From an uncultured Gemmiger sp. (GTDB lineage: Bacteria > Bacillota > Clostridia > Oscillospirales > Ruminococcaceae), in assembly GCA_944388175.1 (NCBI GenBank), contig CALXHR010000001.1:434001-498000 (forward strand): a DNA stretch of 64,000 nucleotides. The letters run 5' to 3'. Shown piece after piece: positions 1 to 8,152 of this stretch. Under the pieces are notes generated by a model. It did not search any database. It was not told the origin of the DNA and saw nothing but the letters and a program-made list of their open reading frames with translations. Each line of letters opens with the position of its first letter. Position 1 is the first letter of the stretch. Both the position numbers and the translations under genes were made by a program.

Positions 1-319
1 GCTGACGCTCATACTCCGGGTTGCGGATGCGCGCAATGGTATGCTGGGTGCCGATTTTTTTGGCCATTAGGCAGGCCAGCATGTTGATTTCGTCACTGGA
101 CGTGGTGGCGATCAGCAGGTCGGCGCCGCTTTCAAACGCTTCCTTTTGCACGTCGTAGCAGGCGCCGTTGCCCACCACGCCGCGCACATCATAGATATTG
201 ACGATGGTTTCGACCAGTTCGGGCTTATGGTCGATGACGACGATATCATGCCCTTCCTCGGTCAGCTGGGCCGTCAGGGCGCGGCCCACTTTGCCTGCGC
301 CGACAACAATGATCTGCAT
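1..319 (-). CDS. trkA: TrkA-type potassium uptake regulatory protein, partial
   Basis: Only the first 106 codons lie in the window; the gene runs off the left edge. The N-terminus MQIIVVGAGKVGRALTAQL is the Rossmann GxGxxG fold of TrkA/KtrA RCK-N domains, which bind NAD(H) or ATP on the cytoplasmic face of Trk/Ktr potassium channels and gate them. An acidic residue ends the second strand (VVIDH), and GNGACYDV followed by DLLIATTSSDEINMLAC is the usual RCK-N core. The start is the ATG complementary to 317-319, with an AGAGGAACC ribosome binding site upstream. A TrkH-type partner would be expected outside the window. Whether the full protein has one or two RCK units cannot be seen. Confidence 0.88.
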   Translation of the reverse strand, partial: MQIIVVGAGKVGRALTAQLTEEGHDIVVIDHKPELVETIVNIYDVRGVVGNGACYDVQKEAFESGADLLIATTSSDEINMLACLMAKKIGTQHTIARIRNPEYERQ

Positions 320-395
320 ACAGGGTTCCTCTTTTCCCGGGGTATGGCCGCCCCGCCGGCGGCCGCCCCCCTTCGACATATTTTGTTTTTACCCC

Positions 396-424
396 ATTGT
401 AATACGAAGCGGCGCGCAAAACAA
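396..424 (-). promoter_or_regulatory. Putative sigma-A promoter of trkA
   Basis: On the minus strand a TTGTTT -35 (419-424) is 17 nt from a TACAAT -10 (396-401), about 70 nt upstream of the trkA start. Confidence 0.6.
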
Positions 425-465
425 GCATACTTTCTTTCGATCTTGTATTTTTCCGCGTTGCAACG

Positions 466-498
466 CAAAAGCCCGCGGTTTGTGGCCAAACCGCGGGC
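466..498 (-). terminator. Intrinsic terminator of guaB
   Basis: A GC-rich hairpin (GCCCGCGGTTT with its complement AAACCGCGGGC, 471-498) is followed on the minus strand by TTTT, just after the guaB stop codon. Confidence 0.8.
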
Positions 499-517
499 GG
501 GAAGCACCAGAGTGCGA

Positions 518-2023
518 TCAGGTATTGGGGGAGCTATTTTTGAGGATGACGTCGTGGCTGCCGCCCTCGACAATGGAGGTGGAGGAGACGACAGTCAGGC
601 GGGCTTTCTGCTGCAGTTCGGGGATGGAGAGCGCGCCGCAGTTGCACATGGTGGAGCGCACTTTGTACAGCGTGGTCTGCACGCCCTCGGCCAGCGGGCC
701 GGCGTACGGCACGTAGGAGTCGACGCCTTCCTCAAAGCTGAGTTTCTGCGCGCCGCCCAGGTCATAGCGCTGCCAGTTGCGGGCGCGGTTGGAACCTTCG
801 CCCCAGTACTCTTTGACATAGTTGCCGTTGACGCGCAGGCGGTTGGTCGGCGCTTCGTCAAAGCGGGCGAAGTAGCGGCCCAGCATGACGAAGTCGGCGC
901 CCATGGCCAGCGCCAGCGTGATGTGGTAGTCCTGCACGATGCCGCCGTCGGAGCAGATGGGCACGTAGATGCCGGTCTGCTCATAGTATTCGTCGCGGGC
1001 TTTGGCGACCTCGATGACCGCCGTGGCCTGGCCGCGGCCGATGCCCTTGGTCTCGCGCGTGATGCAGATGGAACCGCCGCCGATGCCGATCTTGACAAAG
1101 TCCGCGCCCGCTTTGGCCAGGAAGAGGAAGCCCTCGCGGTCGACGACGTTGCCGGCGCCGATCTTGACTTTGTCGCCGTAATGCTCGCGCACCCAGGCCA
1201 GCGTGCGGGCCTGCCACTCGGAGTAGCCTTCGGAAGAGTCGATGCACAGCACATCGGCGCCGGCTTCGACGAGGGCGGGCACGCGCTCGGCGTAATCGCG
1301 GGAGTTGATGCCCGCGCCGACAACATAGCTCTTGTTGGCGTCCAGCAGTTCGTTGACGTTCTCTTTGTGGCTGTCGTAGTCCTTGCGGAACACCATGTAC
1401 TGCAAACGGCCTTCGTCGTCGATCAGGGGCAGGGTGTTGATCTTGTTGTCCCAGATGATGTCGTTGCAGTCATGCAGGCTGGTGGTGGCGGGGGCGGTGA
1501 CGAGCTTGTCGATGGGGGTCATGAACTCGGTGACTTTGAGGTCGTTCGTCATGCGGGAGAGACGGTAGTCGCGCGAAGCGACGATGCCCAGCAGCTTGCC
1601 GTGTGCGCTGCCGTCGTCGGTGATGGCGACGGTGGAGTGGCCGGTGCGGGTCTTGAGGTCCAGCACGTCGCCGAGGGTTGCCTCCGGCGGGAGGTTGGAG
1701 TCCGAGGTGACGAAGCCTTTTTTGTAGGCTTTGACACGGCGCACCATGTCGGCTTCCTGCTCAACGGTCTGGGAACCGTAGATGAAGGACACGCCGCCCT
1801 GTTTGGCCAGCGCGATGGCGAGCTTTTCGCCCGAGACCGACTGCATGATGGCCGAGACCATCGGGATGTTCATCTCCAGCGGGCAGGGTTCCTCGCCCTT
1901 GCGGAACTTGACCAGCGGCGTTTTCAGGCTGACGGCCGTGGGCACGCACTCGGCCGAAGTATAGCCGGGGACCAGCAGATACTCGCCAAAAGTGCGGGAC
2001 GGTTCAGAAAAATAGTATGCCAT
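518..2023 (-). CDS. guaB: IMP dehydrogenase
   Basis: Oxidises IMP to XMP with NAD+, the committed step of GMP synthesis. The 501-residue protein is a TIM barrel interrupted by a CBS-domain pair (roughly residues 95-220). The catalytic loop reads [10 protein letters not shown], whose Cys forms the thioimidate intermediate, followed by [10 protein letters not shown]; the phosphate-site strands KIGAGNV and [10 protein letters not shown] are present. The loop is [12 protein letters not shown] rather than the GIGPGSICTTR of the B. subtilis/E. coli type, so it belongs to a divergent IMPDH branch. I chose the ATG at 2021-2023 because AAGGAG lies 9 nt upstream; an ATG nine codons earlier has no such site. 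The gene is transcribed alone, between its own promoter and terminator. Confidence 0.94.
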   Translation of the reverse strand: MAYYFSEPSRTFGEYLLVPGYTSAECVPTAVSLKTPLVKFRKGEEPCPLEMNIPMVSAIMQSVSGEKLAIALAKQGGVSFIYGSQTVEQEADMVRRVKAYKKGFVTSDSNLPPEATLGDVLDLKTRTGHSTVAITDDGSAHGKLLGIVASRDYRLSRMTNDLKVTEFMTPIDKLVTAPATTSLHDCNDIIWDNKINTLPLIDDEGRLQYMVFRKDYDSHKENVNELLDANKSYVVGAGINSRDYAERVPALVEAGADVLCIDSSEGYSEWQARTLAWVREHYGDKVKIGAGNVVDREGFLFLAKAGADFVKIGIGGGSICITRETKGIGRGQATAVIEVAKARDEYYEQTGIYVPICSDGGIVQDYHITLALAMGADFVMLGRYFARFDEAPTNRLRVNGNYVKEYWGEGSNRARNWQRYDLGGAQKLSFEEGVDSYVPYAGPLAEGVQTTLYKVRSTMCNCGALSIPELQQKARLTVVSSTSIVEGGSHDVILKNSSPNT

Positions 2024-2080
2024 ACATGCACGCTCCTTACCTTGCTGCAAAAAACCAATACGTTTTCTATGATTAGACAG

Positions 2081-2109
2081 ATTGTATCACATCTGCGCAC
2101 AAAACACAA
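2081..2109 (-). promoter_or_regulatory. guaB promoter
   Basis: On the minus strand TTGTGT (2104-2109), a 17-nt spacer, then an extended -10 TGATACAAT (TACAAT at 2081-2086). It lies about 60 nt upstream of the guaB ATG. Confidence 0.65.
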
Positions 2110-2130
2110 AAGATTTTGCAGAAAATCTTT
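2109..2130. promoter_or_regulatory. Perfect inverted repeat at the guaB promoter, candidate operator
   Basis: AAAGATTTT and AAAATCTTT are exact complements separated by GCAG. The dyad abuts and overlaps by one base the guaB -35 hexamer, a position suited to a repressor or activator. It does not resemble the known Firmicutes PurBox. No T-run follows, so a terminator is unlikely. Confidence 0.45.
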
Positions 2131-2262
2131 CTTGCACGGGCGGCACAAAAGTTGTGGAATTTGCACCAAGGGCGCCCCAAAAAGTATGACTTTGTGCGTT
2201 TGGGATGCCTTTTGCGGCGCCTTTGCGCCCTGCGCCGGCCTTTGCGGGGTGCGGGCGGGCTG

Positions 2263-2291
2263 TTCCCTGCCGGGACAAAATATGCTATAAT
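2263..2291 (+). promoter_or_regulatory. Putative extended -10 promoter with a 175-nt leader
   Basis: TGCTATAAT (TATAAT at 2286-2291) is a near-perfect extended -10; the -35 (about 2263-2268) is poor. Transcription would start near 2298, leaving a 175-nt leader before the ATG at 2474. The leader contains a TTGCCG/CGGCAA hairpin around 2334-2366 and no recognisable riboswitch. Confidence 0.5.
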
Positions 2292-2473
2292 AGCCGCAAA
2301 CGCGGTTATTCTGCTGTTTTTGCGCGGCGGCTTGCCGTTCTGGCAAAACGCCAACCCGGCAAGGCTTTGGATGCACAGTTCTTTCACTCCGCTGCGCGCC
2401 ATGGCAGAATCGCCGCAGGAAACGGCTGCTGTCCCCTGTAGCGCCGCAAACCACAAGAAAGGACCCCCGTTCC

Positions 2474-3673
2474 ATGCTGCTGCAACGATGCAAACCGCTG
2501 GACCCCGGCGCCGCCAGGCGGCAGGCGCTGGCCCAACAGTGTTTTACCCTGGCGCTGGCGCTGTTGCTGGTGCTCTCAGAAGTGTTCAGTTCCAACCTCC
2601 AGGCCACGCTGCCAACGTTGAGCCACCTGGCCCGCCTGGCGCTGACCGGCGGCGCGGTGCTGCTGCTGGGCGCCAAAATTTTGCTGCTGACCGACTACGA
2701 GCGCCGCTGGCAGCCGGTATTGGCCGCGGCTGTGCTGGGCTACACTGCGTTTGCCGCCTGGTATGGTGACGACGTGTGGTTTTTTTTGGCGGCGCTGGTG
2801 GGCCTGGCCGCCAAAGACACCGACCTGCGCGCCGCGCTGCGCGTTTACCTGGCGGTGGCGGTGGCCGGGCTGCTGGCCGTGCAGCTTTTGCACTTTGCCA
2901 CGCCGCTGATGCCCTACAACTTTTACTGCCGCAACTGGGATTTCGGCTACGGCCACTACAACGGCTTTGGCGCGCGGCTGGCCGGCGTGTTTTTTGCCTG
3001 GGCCTGGCTGCGGCACGACGCCATGCGCTGGTGGGACTGGCTGGGCCTGGCGGCGCTGGGGCTGTTCACCTACCTGGTGCCGGGCAGCCGCGGCGCGGCG
3101 GGCGCTATGGCCGTGCTGCTGGGGCTGTTTGCCGTGCAGCGGTTTTTGCCCCGTTTGTTCGACAACAAGGTCTGGTATGCGCTGGCGCTGGCGCTGCCCG
3201 TGGGGCTGGCAGCGTTCAGCCTGTATGCCGGGTATGTGTACAATCCCGTCTGGCCGTATGATCGCATGGCCCTGCTGCTGTTGAGCATCGCGCTCTCGGG
3301 CCGGTTCGAAATCTGGCATAACGTGTTTTGGTCCGCCGACCTCTCGCTGCTGGGCGGGCTGCCCACCGACGGCGACGAACACCACGCCATCGACAATACG
3401 TTTTTGGCGGTGCCCATGAACAAAGGCTACCTGGGGGCCGTGCTGGTGGCGGTGTTCTTTTTGCTGCTGCTGTGGCGGCTGGCCAAACACCGCCACGCCA
3501 CCGAGGTGCTGTGCCTGGTGGCGCTGACGCTGTATCTGTTTATGGAGAACAAACCGTTTTTGCTTTCAGCCAACCCGTTTTTGCTGCTGGCCCCCTGTGT
3601 GTTTTTTGGCAGCGGCAAAACCGACGCCGCGCAGCCTTTGCCGGCGGTATGCAAGCGGGCGAACGACCCGTAA
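2474..3673 (+). CDS. O-antigen ligase/polymerase-like polytopic membrane protein
   Basis: A 399-residue, very hydrophobic protein with about ten predicted membrane helices. It has the general look of the Wzy/WaaL family: many short helices and one long extracytoplasmic loop late in the protein (about residues 275-315), here containing DGDEHHAIDNTFLAVPMNKGYLG, which recalls the H-N-x-L...G-x-x-G segment of O-antigen ligases. Such proteins join lipid-linked oligosaccharides on the outer face of the membrane. The start is supported by AAAGGA ten bases upstream. It stands alone with its own promoter and a strong terminator, not inside a polysaccharide cluster, so the substrate is unknown. Family assignment is by pattern only. 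Confidence 0.6.
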   Translation: MLLQRCKPLDPGAARRQALAQQCFTLALALLLVLSEVFSSNLQATLPTLSHLARLALTGGAVLLLGAKILLLTDYERRWQPVLAAAVLGYTAFAAWYGDDVWFFLAALVGLAAKDTDLRAALRVYLAVAVAGLLAVQLLHFATPLMPYNFYCRNWDFGYGHYNGFGARLAGVFFAWAWLRHDAMRWWDWLGLAALGLFTYLVPGSRGAAGAMAVLLGLFAVQRFLPRLFDNKVWYALALALPVGLAAFSLYAGYVYNPVWPYDRMALLLLSIALSGRFEIWHNVFWSADLSLLGGLPTDGDEHHAIDNTFLAVPMNKGYLGAVLVAVFFLLLLWRLAKHRHATEVLCLVALTLYLFMENKPFLLSANPFLLLAPCVFFGSGKTDAAQPLPAVCKRANDP

Positions 3674-3690
3674 TCAACTTTTTATTACAG

Positions 3691-3724
3691 GACGCTGTAC
3701 CGTGTGGTGCAGCGTCTTTTTTTA
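3691..3724 (+). terminator. Intrinsic terminator
   Basis: An 11-bp stem (GACGCTGTACC with GGTGCAGCGTC, one G-U pair, GTGT loop) followed by seven T residues, 17 nt after the stop of the membrane protein gene. Confidence 0.9.
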
Positions 3725-3775
3725 GCGCTTTGTTTTGCGACGCCCGGGCGGGTGTGCGCTTTTGTATACCGCCCC

Positions 3776-3804
3776 TTGACGGCTGTTTGGGCCGGTGTTA
3801 CACT
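3776..3804 (+). promoter_or_regulatory. Promoter of the ABC exporter operon
   Basis: TTGACG (3776-3781), 17-nt spacer, TACACT (3799-3804) with a TG one base before the -10. It is about 90 nt upstream of the ATPase start. Confidence 0.65.
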
Positions 3805-3896
3805 CTGTGCGCAATGGGCCGCCCCACCACCCGGGGGGGGGCGGCGCACCGCAACGAAATTTCCCCTGCCGCCGGCAGGGGCAGGGGGCGCCTGCC

Positions 3897-4886
3897 ATGG
3901 AGATTATCACCGTACAAAACCTGACCAAAGTGTTCACCTACGCCGCCAAGGAAAAAGGCCTGAAAGGCTCGCTGCGCGACTTGTTCGCGCGCAAAACGCT
4001 GCAAAAAACCGCCGTCGAAAACGTCAGCTTCACCGTGCAAAAAGGCGAAGCCGTCGGCCTGCTGGGCCCCAACGGCGCGGGCAAGACGACGACGCTGAAG
4101 ATGCTTTCGGGCATTTTGTACCCCACAAGCGGCAGCGCGACGGTGGCGGGCTACGTGCCGTGGCAGCGCCAGCGCGCCTACCAGCGGCGGTTCGCCATCG
4201 TCATGGGGCAGAAAAGCCAGCTGTGGCCCGACCTGCCGGCCGTGGACACCTTTGAGCTCAACCGCCGAATCTATGAGGTCGACGCCGACGCTTACCGCCG
4301 CACGCTGGACGAGCTGACCGACCTTTTGGACGTGCGCGAGCTGTTGCAGGTGCAGGTGCGGCGGCTTTCGCTGGGCGAGCGGATGAAGATGGAGCTGATT
4401 GCCGCGCTGCTGCACCGGCCCGAGATTCTCTACCTGGACGAACCGACAATCGGGCTGGATATTTTGTCGCAGCGCAGCATCCGGGATTTTTTGAAGTACT
4501 ATAACGAGCAGACCCGCACGACGCTGCTGCTGACGAGCCACTACACCGCTGACATTGAAGCGCTGTGCCCGCGCAGCATCATCATCAACCACGGCAGCGT
4601 CGTGTTTGACGGCCCGCTGGCCGAAGTCAGCGAGGTGTTCGGCCACAAAAAGCTCGTGGCGCTCAAAGCGCAGCGCGATCTGACGGCGGCGGAACTCGCC
4701 GCCTTTGGCACGGTGCGGGCCTGCCAGCACAACACCGCCCTGCTGGAAGTGGAGCGCGACCGCCTGCAGCCCTGCTTGCAACGGCTGTTCGGCGCGCTGC
4801 CGGTGGTGGACCTGGACGTCAAGGATATCCCGCTGGAGGAAGGCATCGCCTATTTTTACCAGAAAGCCGGGGTGAGCGCACCGTGA
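3897..4886 (+). CDS. ABC-2 type exporter, ATP-binding subunit
   Basis: The ATPase of an ABC exporter of the COG4586 kind, which works with two ABC-2 permeases (COG4587 and COG3694); both follow directly. In the 329-residue protein Walker A is GPNGAGKTTT (about residue 56), the Q-loop lies in MGQKSQLWPDL, the signature is LSLGERMKME, Walker B is ILYLDEPTIGLD and the switch histidine is in TSHYTADIE. A C-terminal extension of about 80 residues is typical of the group. The start ATG (3897) is preceded by AGGGGG. The stop overlaps the next start by 4 nt (GTGA). Substrates of this family are poorly known; drug or lipid export is often proposed. Confidence 0.9.
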   Translation: MEIITVQNLTKVFTYAAKEKGLKGSLRDLFARKTLQKTAVENVSFTVQKGEAVGLLGPNGAGKTTTLKMLSGILYPTSGSATVAGYVPWQRQRAYQRRFAIVMGQKSQLWPDLPAVDTFELNRRIYEVDADAYRRTLDELTDLLDVRELLQVQVRRLSLGERMKMELIAALLHRPEILYLDEPTIGLDILSQRSIRDFLKYYNEQTRTTLLLTSHYTADIEALCPRSIIINHGSVVFDGPLAEVSEVFGHKKLVALKAQRDLTAAELAAFGTVRACQHNTALLEVERDRLQPCLQRLFGALPVVDLDVKDIPLEEGIAYFYQKAGVSAP

Positions 4887-5680
4887 AACCCTACGGCTAT
4901 GTGTTTGGCATGGGGCTGCAGAAAGCCCTGGCCTACCGCGCGGATTTTTTGCTGACGCTGGCCAGCTGCATCTTCCCCATTTTGATGCAGGTCTGCCTGT
5001 GGACTGCGCTGTACGCGGCCGGCGCGGCCGATACCGGCGGTTATACCTATGAGCAGATGATCCTGTACACGCTGCTGGCGGGCATCACAGCGCGCATTGT
5101 GGCCACCGGCTTTGAGAACGACGTCGCGCAGGATATCAAGGACGGCGGGCTGAACAAATACCTGGTCAAGCCGGTGGATTACGGCGGGTACTATTTCGCG
5201 CAGTTCCTGGGCGGTAAGGCCGGGCCCATCGCCTTTTTGCTGGCCGTGACCACCGCCGTGCTGGCGGGGGCCGCCGCGGTGCTGGGCACGGCGTTTTCGC
5301 CGCTACGGCTGGGGTTGTACGCGCTCTCGCTGGCGGGGGCGACCGTCTTGAACTTTGTGCTGTTTTACGCCATTGCGCTGCTGGGCTTTTGGCTGACTGA
5401 GATCCGCCAGCTGTTCGGCACCATCGCCATCGTCATTCTGGTCGCCAGCGGCGGCGTGTTCCCGCTGGATATTTTCGGCCCGGTGGGCCGGTGGATGGCC
5501 GCCGCGCTGCCGTTTGGCTATACGACGCAGTTCTGCGTCAACATCGTGACCGGGCGGCTGGCCCCCGGGCAGATCGCCCTGGGGTTTGCCGCGCAGTGGC
5601 TGTGGGCGGGCGCGTTCGCAGCGCTGTGCGCCGTGCTGTGGCGGCAGGGCGCCAAGCGCTACACCGCCGTGGGTGGGTAA
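4883..5680 (+). CDS. ABC-2 type exporter permease, first subunit
   Basis: A 265-residue integral membrane protein with six predicted helices, of the ABC-2_membrane_6 type (COG4587-like). It starts at a GTG that overlaps the ATPase stop, with GGGGTGAG as ribosome binding site, a sign of translational coupling. The order ATPase, permease, permease identifies it as one half of the membrane channel. The segment DIKDGGLNKYLVKPVDY after helix 2 matches the conserved 'G.L...L.KPV' of the family and is also seen, altered, in the next gene. Substrate not predictable. Confidence 0.85.
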   Translation: MKPYGYVFGMGLQKALAYRADFLLTLASCIFPILMQVCLWTALYAAGAADTGGYTYEQMILYTLLAGITARIVATGFENDVAQDIKDGGLNKYLVKPVDYGGYYFAQFLGGKAGPIAFLLAVTTAVLAGAAAVLGTAFSPLRLGLYALSLAGATVLNFVLFYAIALLGFWLTEIRQLFGTIAIVILVASGGVFPLDIFGPVGRWMAAALPFGYTTQFCVNIVTGRLAPGQIALGFAAQWLWAGAFAALCAVLWRQGAKRYTAVGG

Positions 5681-5695
5681 AGGAGGGATGCGCCG

Positions 5696-6505
5696 ATGAA
5701 ACACCTTGCCAAGCGCCTGCGGTATTACCTGGGCCTGCTGGGGCTGTTTGCCAAATACTCGCTGATGGAGCAGATGGCCTACCGCATCAATTTTATCGCC
5801 GGCATCGCGGTGGAATGCGGGTACATGCTAATCAAGCTGATGTACGCGGTGCTGATTTTGCGCGCCGGGGCCGAGATCAACGGCCTGACCGCCCACGAGA
5901 TGCTGATGTGCATTGGCACCTACATCATGGTGACCGGCGTGTACATGGGCATCTACCCCAACTACTGGGCGCTGCCGCTCTCGGTGCGGGACGGCAGTTT
6001 GGACATGCAGCTAACCAAACCGGTGAACACGCAGTTTCTGGTGACGCTGCGCAAGCTCGATTTCGGCATGCCGATCCCCGACGTGGCGTGCGGGCTGGCG
6101 CTGATCGTGTACGGCTGGCAGCGCGCGGGGTTGCCCGTAACGCCCGGCGCAGTGGCCGGGTTTGCCGTGTACTGCCTGGCCGGCTGGTTTTTGACCTACT
6201 GCCTGTTTTTGATCCCCGAGTTGCTGTCATTCTGGTTTGTCTCGACCAACGGGGTGCAGGCGCTTTCCAGCGCGGTGTTCGACTTTAACAACACGCCGAT
6301 GAACCTCTACCCTAAATGGGTGCAGCGGCTGGGCATCTTGCTTCTGCCGGTGTTTTTGATTACGAACTTCCCCACCCTGTATGTGATGGGTGCGCTCTCC
6401 CCCGCCATGCAGGTCTGGGGCCTGGCTGCGCCGCTGGCGGTGTTTGGCATCCAGCGCGCGATCTGGCGGCGCGCCATGCGGCAGTACACCAGCGCCAGCG
6501 GGTGA
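5696..6505 (+). CDS. ABC-2 type exporter permease, second subunit
   Basis: A 269-residue protein with six predicted helices, the COG3694-like partner of the preceding permease; the two would form a heterodimer bound to two copies of the ATPase. The motif VRDGSLDMQLTKPVNT corresponds to the cytoplasmic coupling segment in its sister. Start is supported by AGGAGGG 8 nt upstream; the spacing to the previous gene is 15 nt, so the three genes form one operon. No terminator is obvious until the bidirectional hairpin at 6645. Confidence 0.85.
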   Translation: MKHLAKRLRYYLGLLGLFAKYSLMEQMAYRINFIAGIAVECGYMLIKLMYAVLILRAGAEINGLTAHEMLMCIGTYIMVTGVYMGIYPNYWALPLSVRDGSLDMQLTKPVNTQFLVTLRKLDFGMPIPDVACGLALIVYGWQRAGLPVTPGAVAGFAVYCLAGWFLTYCLFLIPELLSFWFVSTNGVQALSSAVFDFNNTPMNLYPKWVQRLGILLLPVFLITNFPTLYVMGALSPAMQVWGLAAPLAVFGIQRAIWRRAMRQYTSASG

Positions 6506-6644
6506 AGCGCCGCGTTTTGCCAGGGGCCGCCCAAACTGCGGCGGACACGGTGGGGGCGACGGGGTTCTTGTGGGCAGGCTTTCCCGCAGGGCTGTTGCTT
6601 GCGCGCTGCGGCGCGCCGCCCTGTTCTCGTCCGCCCATCCTTCG

Positions 6645-6695
6645 CCACCAAACAGAGAAGCCCGCCGGGATACGGCGGGCTTCTCTGTTTGGTGG
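6645..6695. terminator. Bidirectional terminator made of a perfect 23-bp inverted repeat
   Basis: CCACCAAACAGAGAAG plus CCCGCCG on one side pairs perfectly with the other arm across a GGATA loop. On the minus strand it ends tRNA-Val transcription, and one arm overlaps the last six bases of the tRNA (CCACCA). On the plus strand it can stop the ABC exporter transcript. The 6506-6644 stretch between permease stop and hairpin holds nothing recognisable. Confidence 0.75.
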
Positions 6696-6766
6696 AGGAT
6701 GGGGGACTCGAACCCTCGACCTCTGCGATGTGAACGCAGCGCTCTAACCAGCTGAGCTAATCATCC
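6690..6766 (-). tRNA. tRNA-Val (anticodon CAC), with two stem mismatches
   Basis: A 77-nt cloverleaf with encoded CCA. The anticodon stem CTGCG/CGCAG encloses TTCACAT, giving anticodon CAC. D-stem GCTC/GAGC and loop AGCTGGTTA are normal. Two positions do not pair: acceptor 4:69 is U:C (5' GGATGAT against ATCCTCC) and T-stem 50:64 is A:C (GAGGG against CCCCC). Both would be repaired if the 3' segment read CCCTC and ATCATCC. A consensus promoter makes expression likely. Confidence 0.88.
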
Positions 6767-6787
6767 ATAATGGGGTCAACAACAGGT

Positions 6788-6816
6788 ATTATACGGCATC
6801 TGGGCCGGTTTGTCAA
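6788..6816 (-). promoter_or_regulatory. Consensus sigma-A promoter of tRNA-Val
   Basis: Minus strand TTGACA (6811-6816), exactly 17 nt, TATAAT (6788-6793), a perfect match to both consensus hexamers, about 20 nt before the tRNA. Confidence 0.9.
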
Positions 6817-6847
6817 CCCCATTTTGGGAGTTTTTATACGGTGCGCA

Positions 6848-8002
6848 TCAGCCCTGCAGGGCGGCGGCCAGCGCTTTGAGCTGCGCCTCGCTGGCGGCGT
6901 CCAGTGCGCTCTTGATCGTCACGGTAGGCGCGGCAAAGGTCAGGTTCTTGCAGCCTTCCAGCATCTTGGTCATGACGCGGGCGGCCGTGGGGGCCCAGGT
7001 ACCGTTTTCGATCAGCGCGACGGTGCGGTTCTGGTAGTTGCGCTCGGTCAGGTGTTCGATAAAGGCACGGGTGAACGGGAACACATCGCCGTTGTAGGTC
7101 GGCGTGGCCAGCACCAGCTTGCTGTAGCGGAACGCCTGGGCCACGGCTTCGGGCAGGTCGCAGCGGGCCAGGTCCAGCACCGTCACGTCGGTGCCGGCGG
7201 CGCGCAGGGTCTCGCCCAGCTGCTCGGCCACCGCTTTGGTGTGGCCGTAGATGGAGCTGTAGGCCACCAGCACGCCCTCGGTCTCGGGGCGGTAGGCGCT
7301 CCAGGCGTCGTAGGCGGCCAGCACATCGGGCAGCTGCTCTTTGTGCAGCACGGGGCCGTGCAGCGAGCAGACGGTCTCAATGTCCAGCCCGGCGGCTTTT
7401 TTGAGCACCGCCTGCACCTGCGCGCCGTATTTGCCCACGATGCCGATATAGTAGCGGCGGGCTTCAGGCAGCCATTCCTCTTCGACATCCAGCGCGCCGA
7501 ACTTGCCGAACGCGTCGGCGCTGAACAGCACCTTGTCGGCGTCGTCATAGCTCAGGATGACCTCCGGCCAGTGGACCATCGGCGCGGTGACGAAGTGCAG
7601 CGTATGACGGCCCAGCGGCAGCGTATCGCCCTCTTTGACAGGCAGGCTGCGGGCCGTATAATCAACGCCGAAAAACTGCTGCATCATGGCGATGGCCTTG
7701 GCCGAAGCGACGATCTGCGCGCTGGGGTAGGCCTGCGCAAACGCCGCCACCGAGCCGGAATGGTCGGGTTCCATGTGCTGCACGACGAGGTAGTCGGGCG
7801 CACGGCCGCCGAGCTCGGCGGCAATGTTGGTGAGCCAGGCGTCGGTGAAATGCGCGTCGACGCTGTCCATGACCGCGACCTTTTCGTCGCAGATCAGGTA
7901 GGAATTGTACGCCATGCCGTTGGGCACCTTGTACTGGCCTTCAAACAGGTCGATGTCGTGGTCGTTGACGCCCACATACAAAATATCGTTGGTGATGTTC
8001 AT
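6848..8002 (-). CDS. fprA: A-type flavoprotein FprA (flavodiiron oxygen/NO reductase)
   Basis: A 384-residue flavodiiron protein that reduces O2 to water (or NO to N2O) in the cytoplasm using electrons from rubredoxin or NADH:rubredoxin oxidoreductase, a common protection in anaerobes. The N-terminal metallo-beta-lactamase-like domain carries the diiron ligands H76-x-E78-x-D80-H81 in HMEPDHSGS, a further His in MVHWPE and an Asp in FSADAFGK. The C-terminal flavodoxin domain starts near residue 250 with the FMN phosphate loop YSSIYGHTKA. The start has CAGGAGGG 9 nt upstream. It is monocistronic and follows the Rnf operon terminator. Confidence 0.93.
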   Translation of the reverse strand: MNITNDILYVGVNDHDIDLFEGQYKVPNGMAYNSYLICDEKVAVMDSVDAHFTDAWLTNIAAELGGRAPDYLVVQHMEPDHSGSVAAFAQAYPSAQIVASAKAIAMMQQFFGVDYTARSLPVKEGDTLPLGRHTLHFVTAPMVHWPEVILSYDDADKVLFSADAFGKFGALDVEEEWLPEARRYYIGIVGKYGAQVQAVLKKAAGLDIETVCSLHGPVLHKEQLPDVLAAYDAWSAYRPETEGVLVAYSSIYGHTKAVAEQLGETLRAAGTDVTVLDLARCDLPEAVAQAFRYSKLVLATPTYNGDVFPFTRAFIEHLTERNYQNRTVALIENGTWAPTAARVMTKMLEGCKNLTFAAPTVTIKSALDAASEAQLKALAAALQG

Positions 8003-8043
8003 CTATATACCCTCCTGGTACGGTTGCGTTGTTTCCGTTCCCC

Positions 8044-8075
8044 AGTATAGCACAACCGCGGCGCGCTGTCGCGCC
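8044..8075 (-). promoter_or_regulatory. fprA promoter with an overlapping palindrome
   Basis: Minus strand extended -10 TGCTATACT (TATACT at 8044-8049) with a weak -35 GCGACA (8067-8072) 17 nt away. A perfect palindrome GGCGCG-N4-CGCGCC (8060-8075) covers the -35 region and could be an operator. Confidence 0.55.
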
Positions 8076-8091
8076 TTTTTACAAAAAAGTT

Positions 8092-8138
8092 GCAAAAAAA
8101 GTCCGGCCGCTCTGCCAAATCACGCAGAACAACCGGAC
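8092..8138 (-). terminator. Intrinsic terminator of the Rnf operon
   Basis: A 15-bp stem (arms 8101-8115 and 8124-8138, with G-U pairs) followed on the minus strand by seven T residues, 14 nt after the rnfB stop. Confidence 0.9.
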
Positions 8139-8152
8139 AAGGGGGTAAGGAT

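Noticed and set aside
146-2290. 714-codon plus-strand open frame over guaB
   Set aside because: Antisense to a clear IMP dehydrogenase gene; composition typical of GC-rich shadows.
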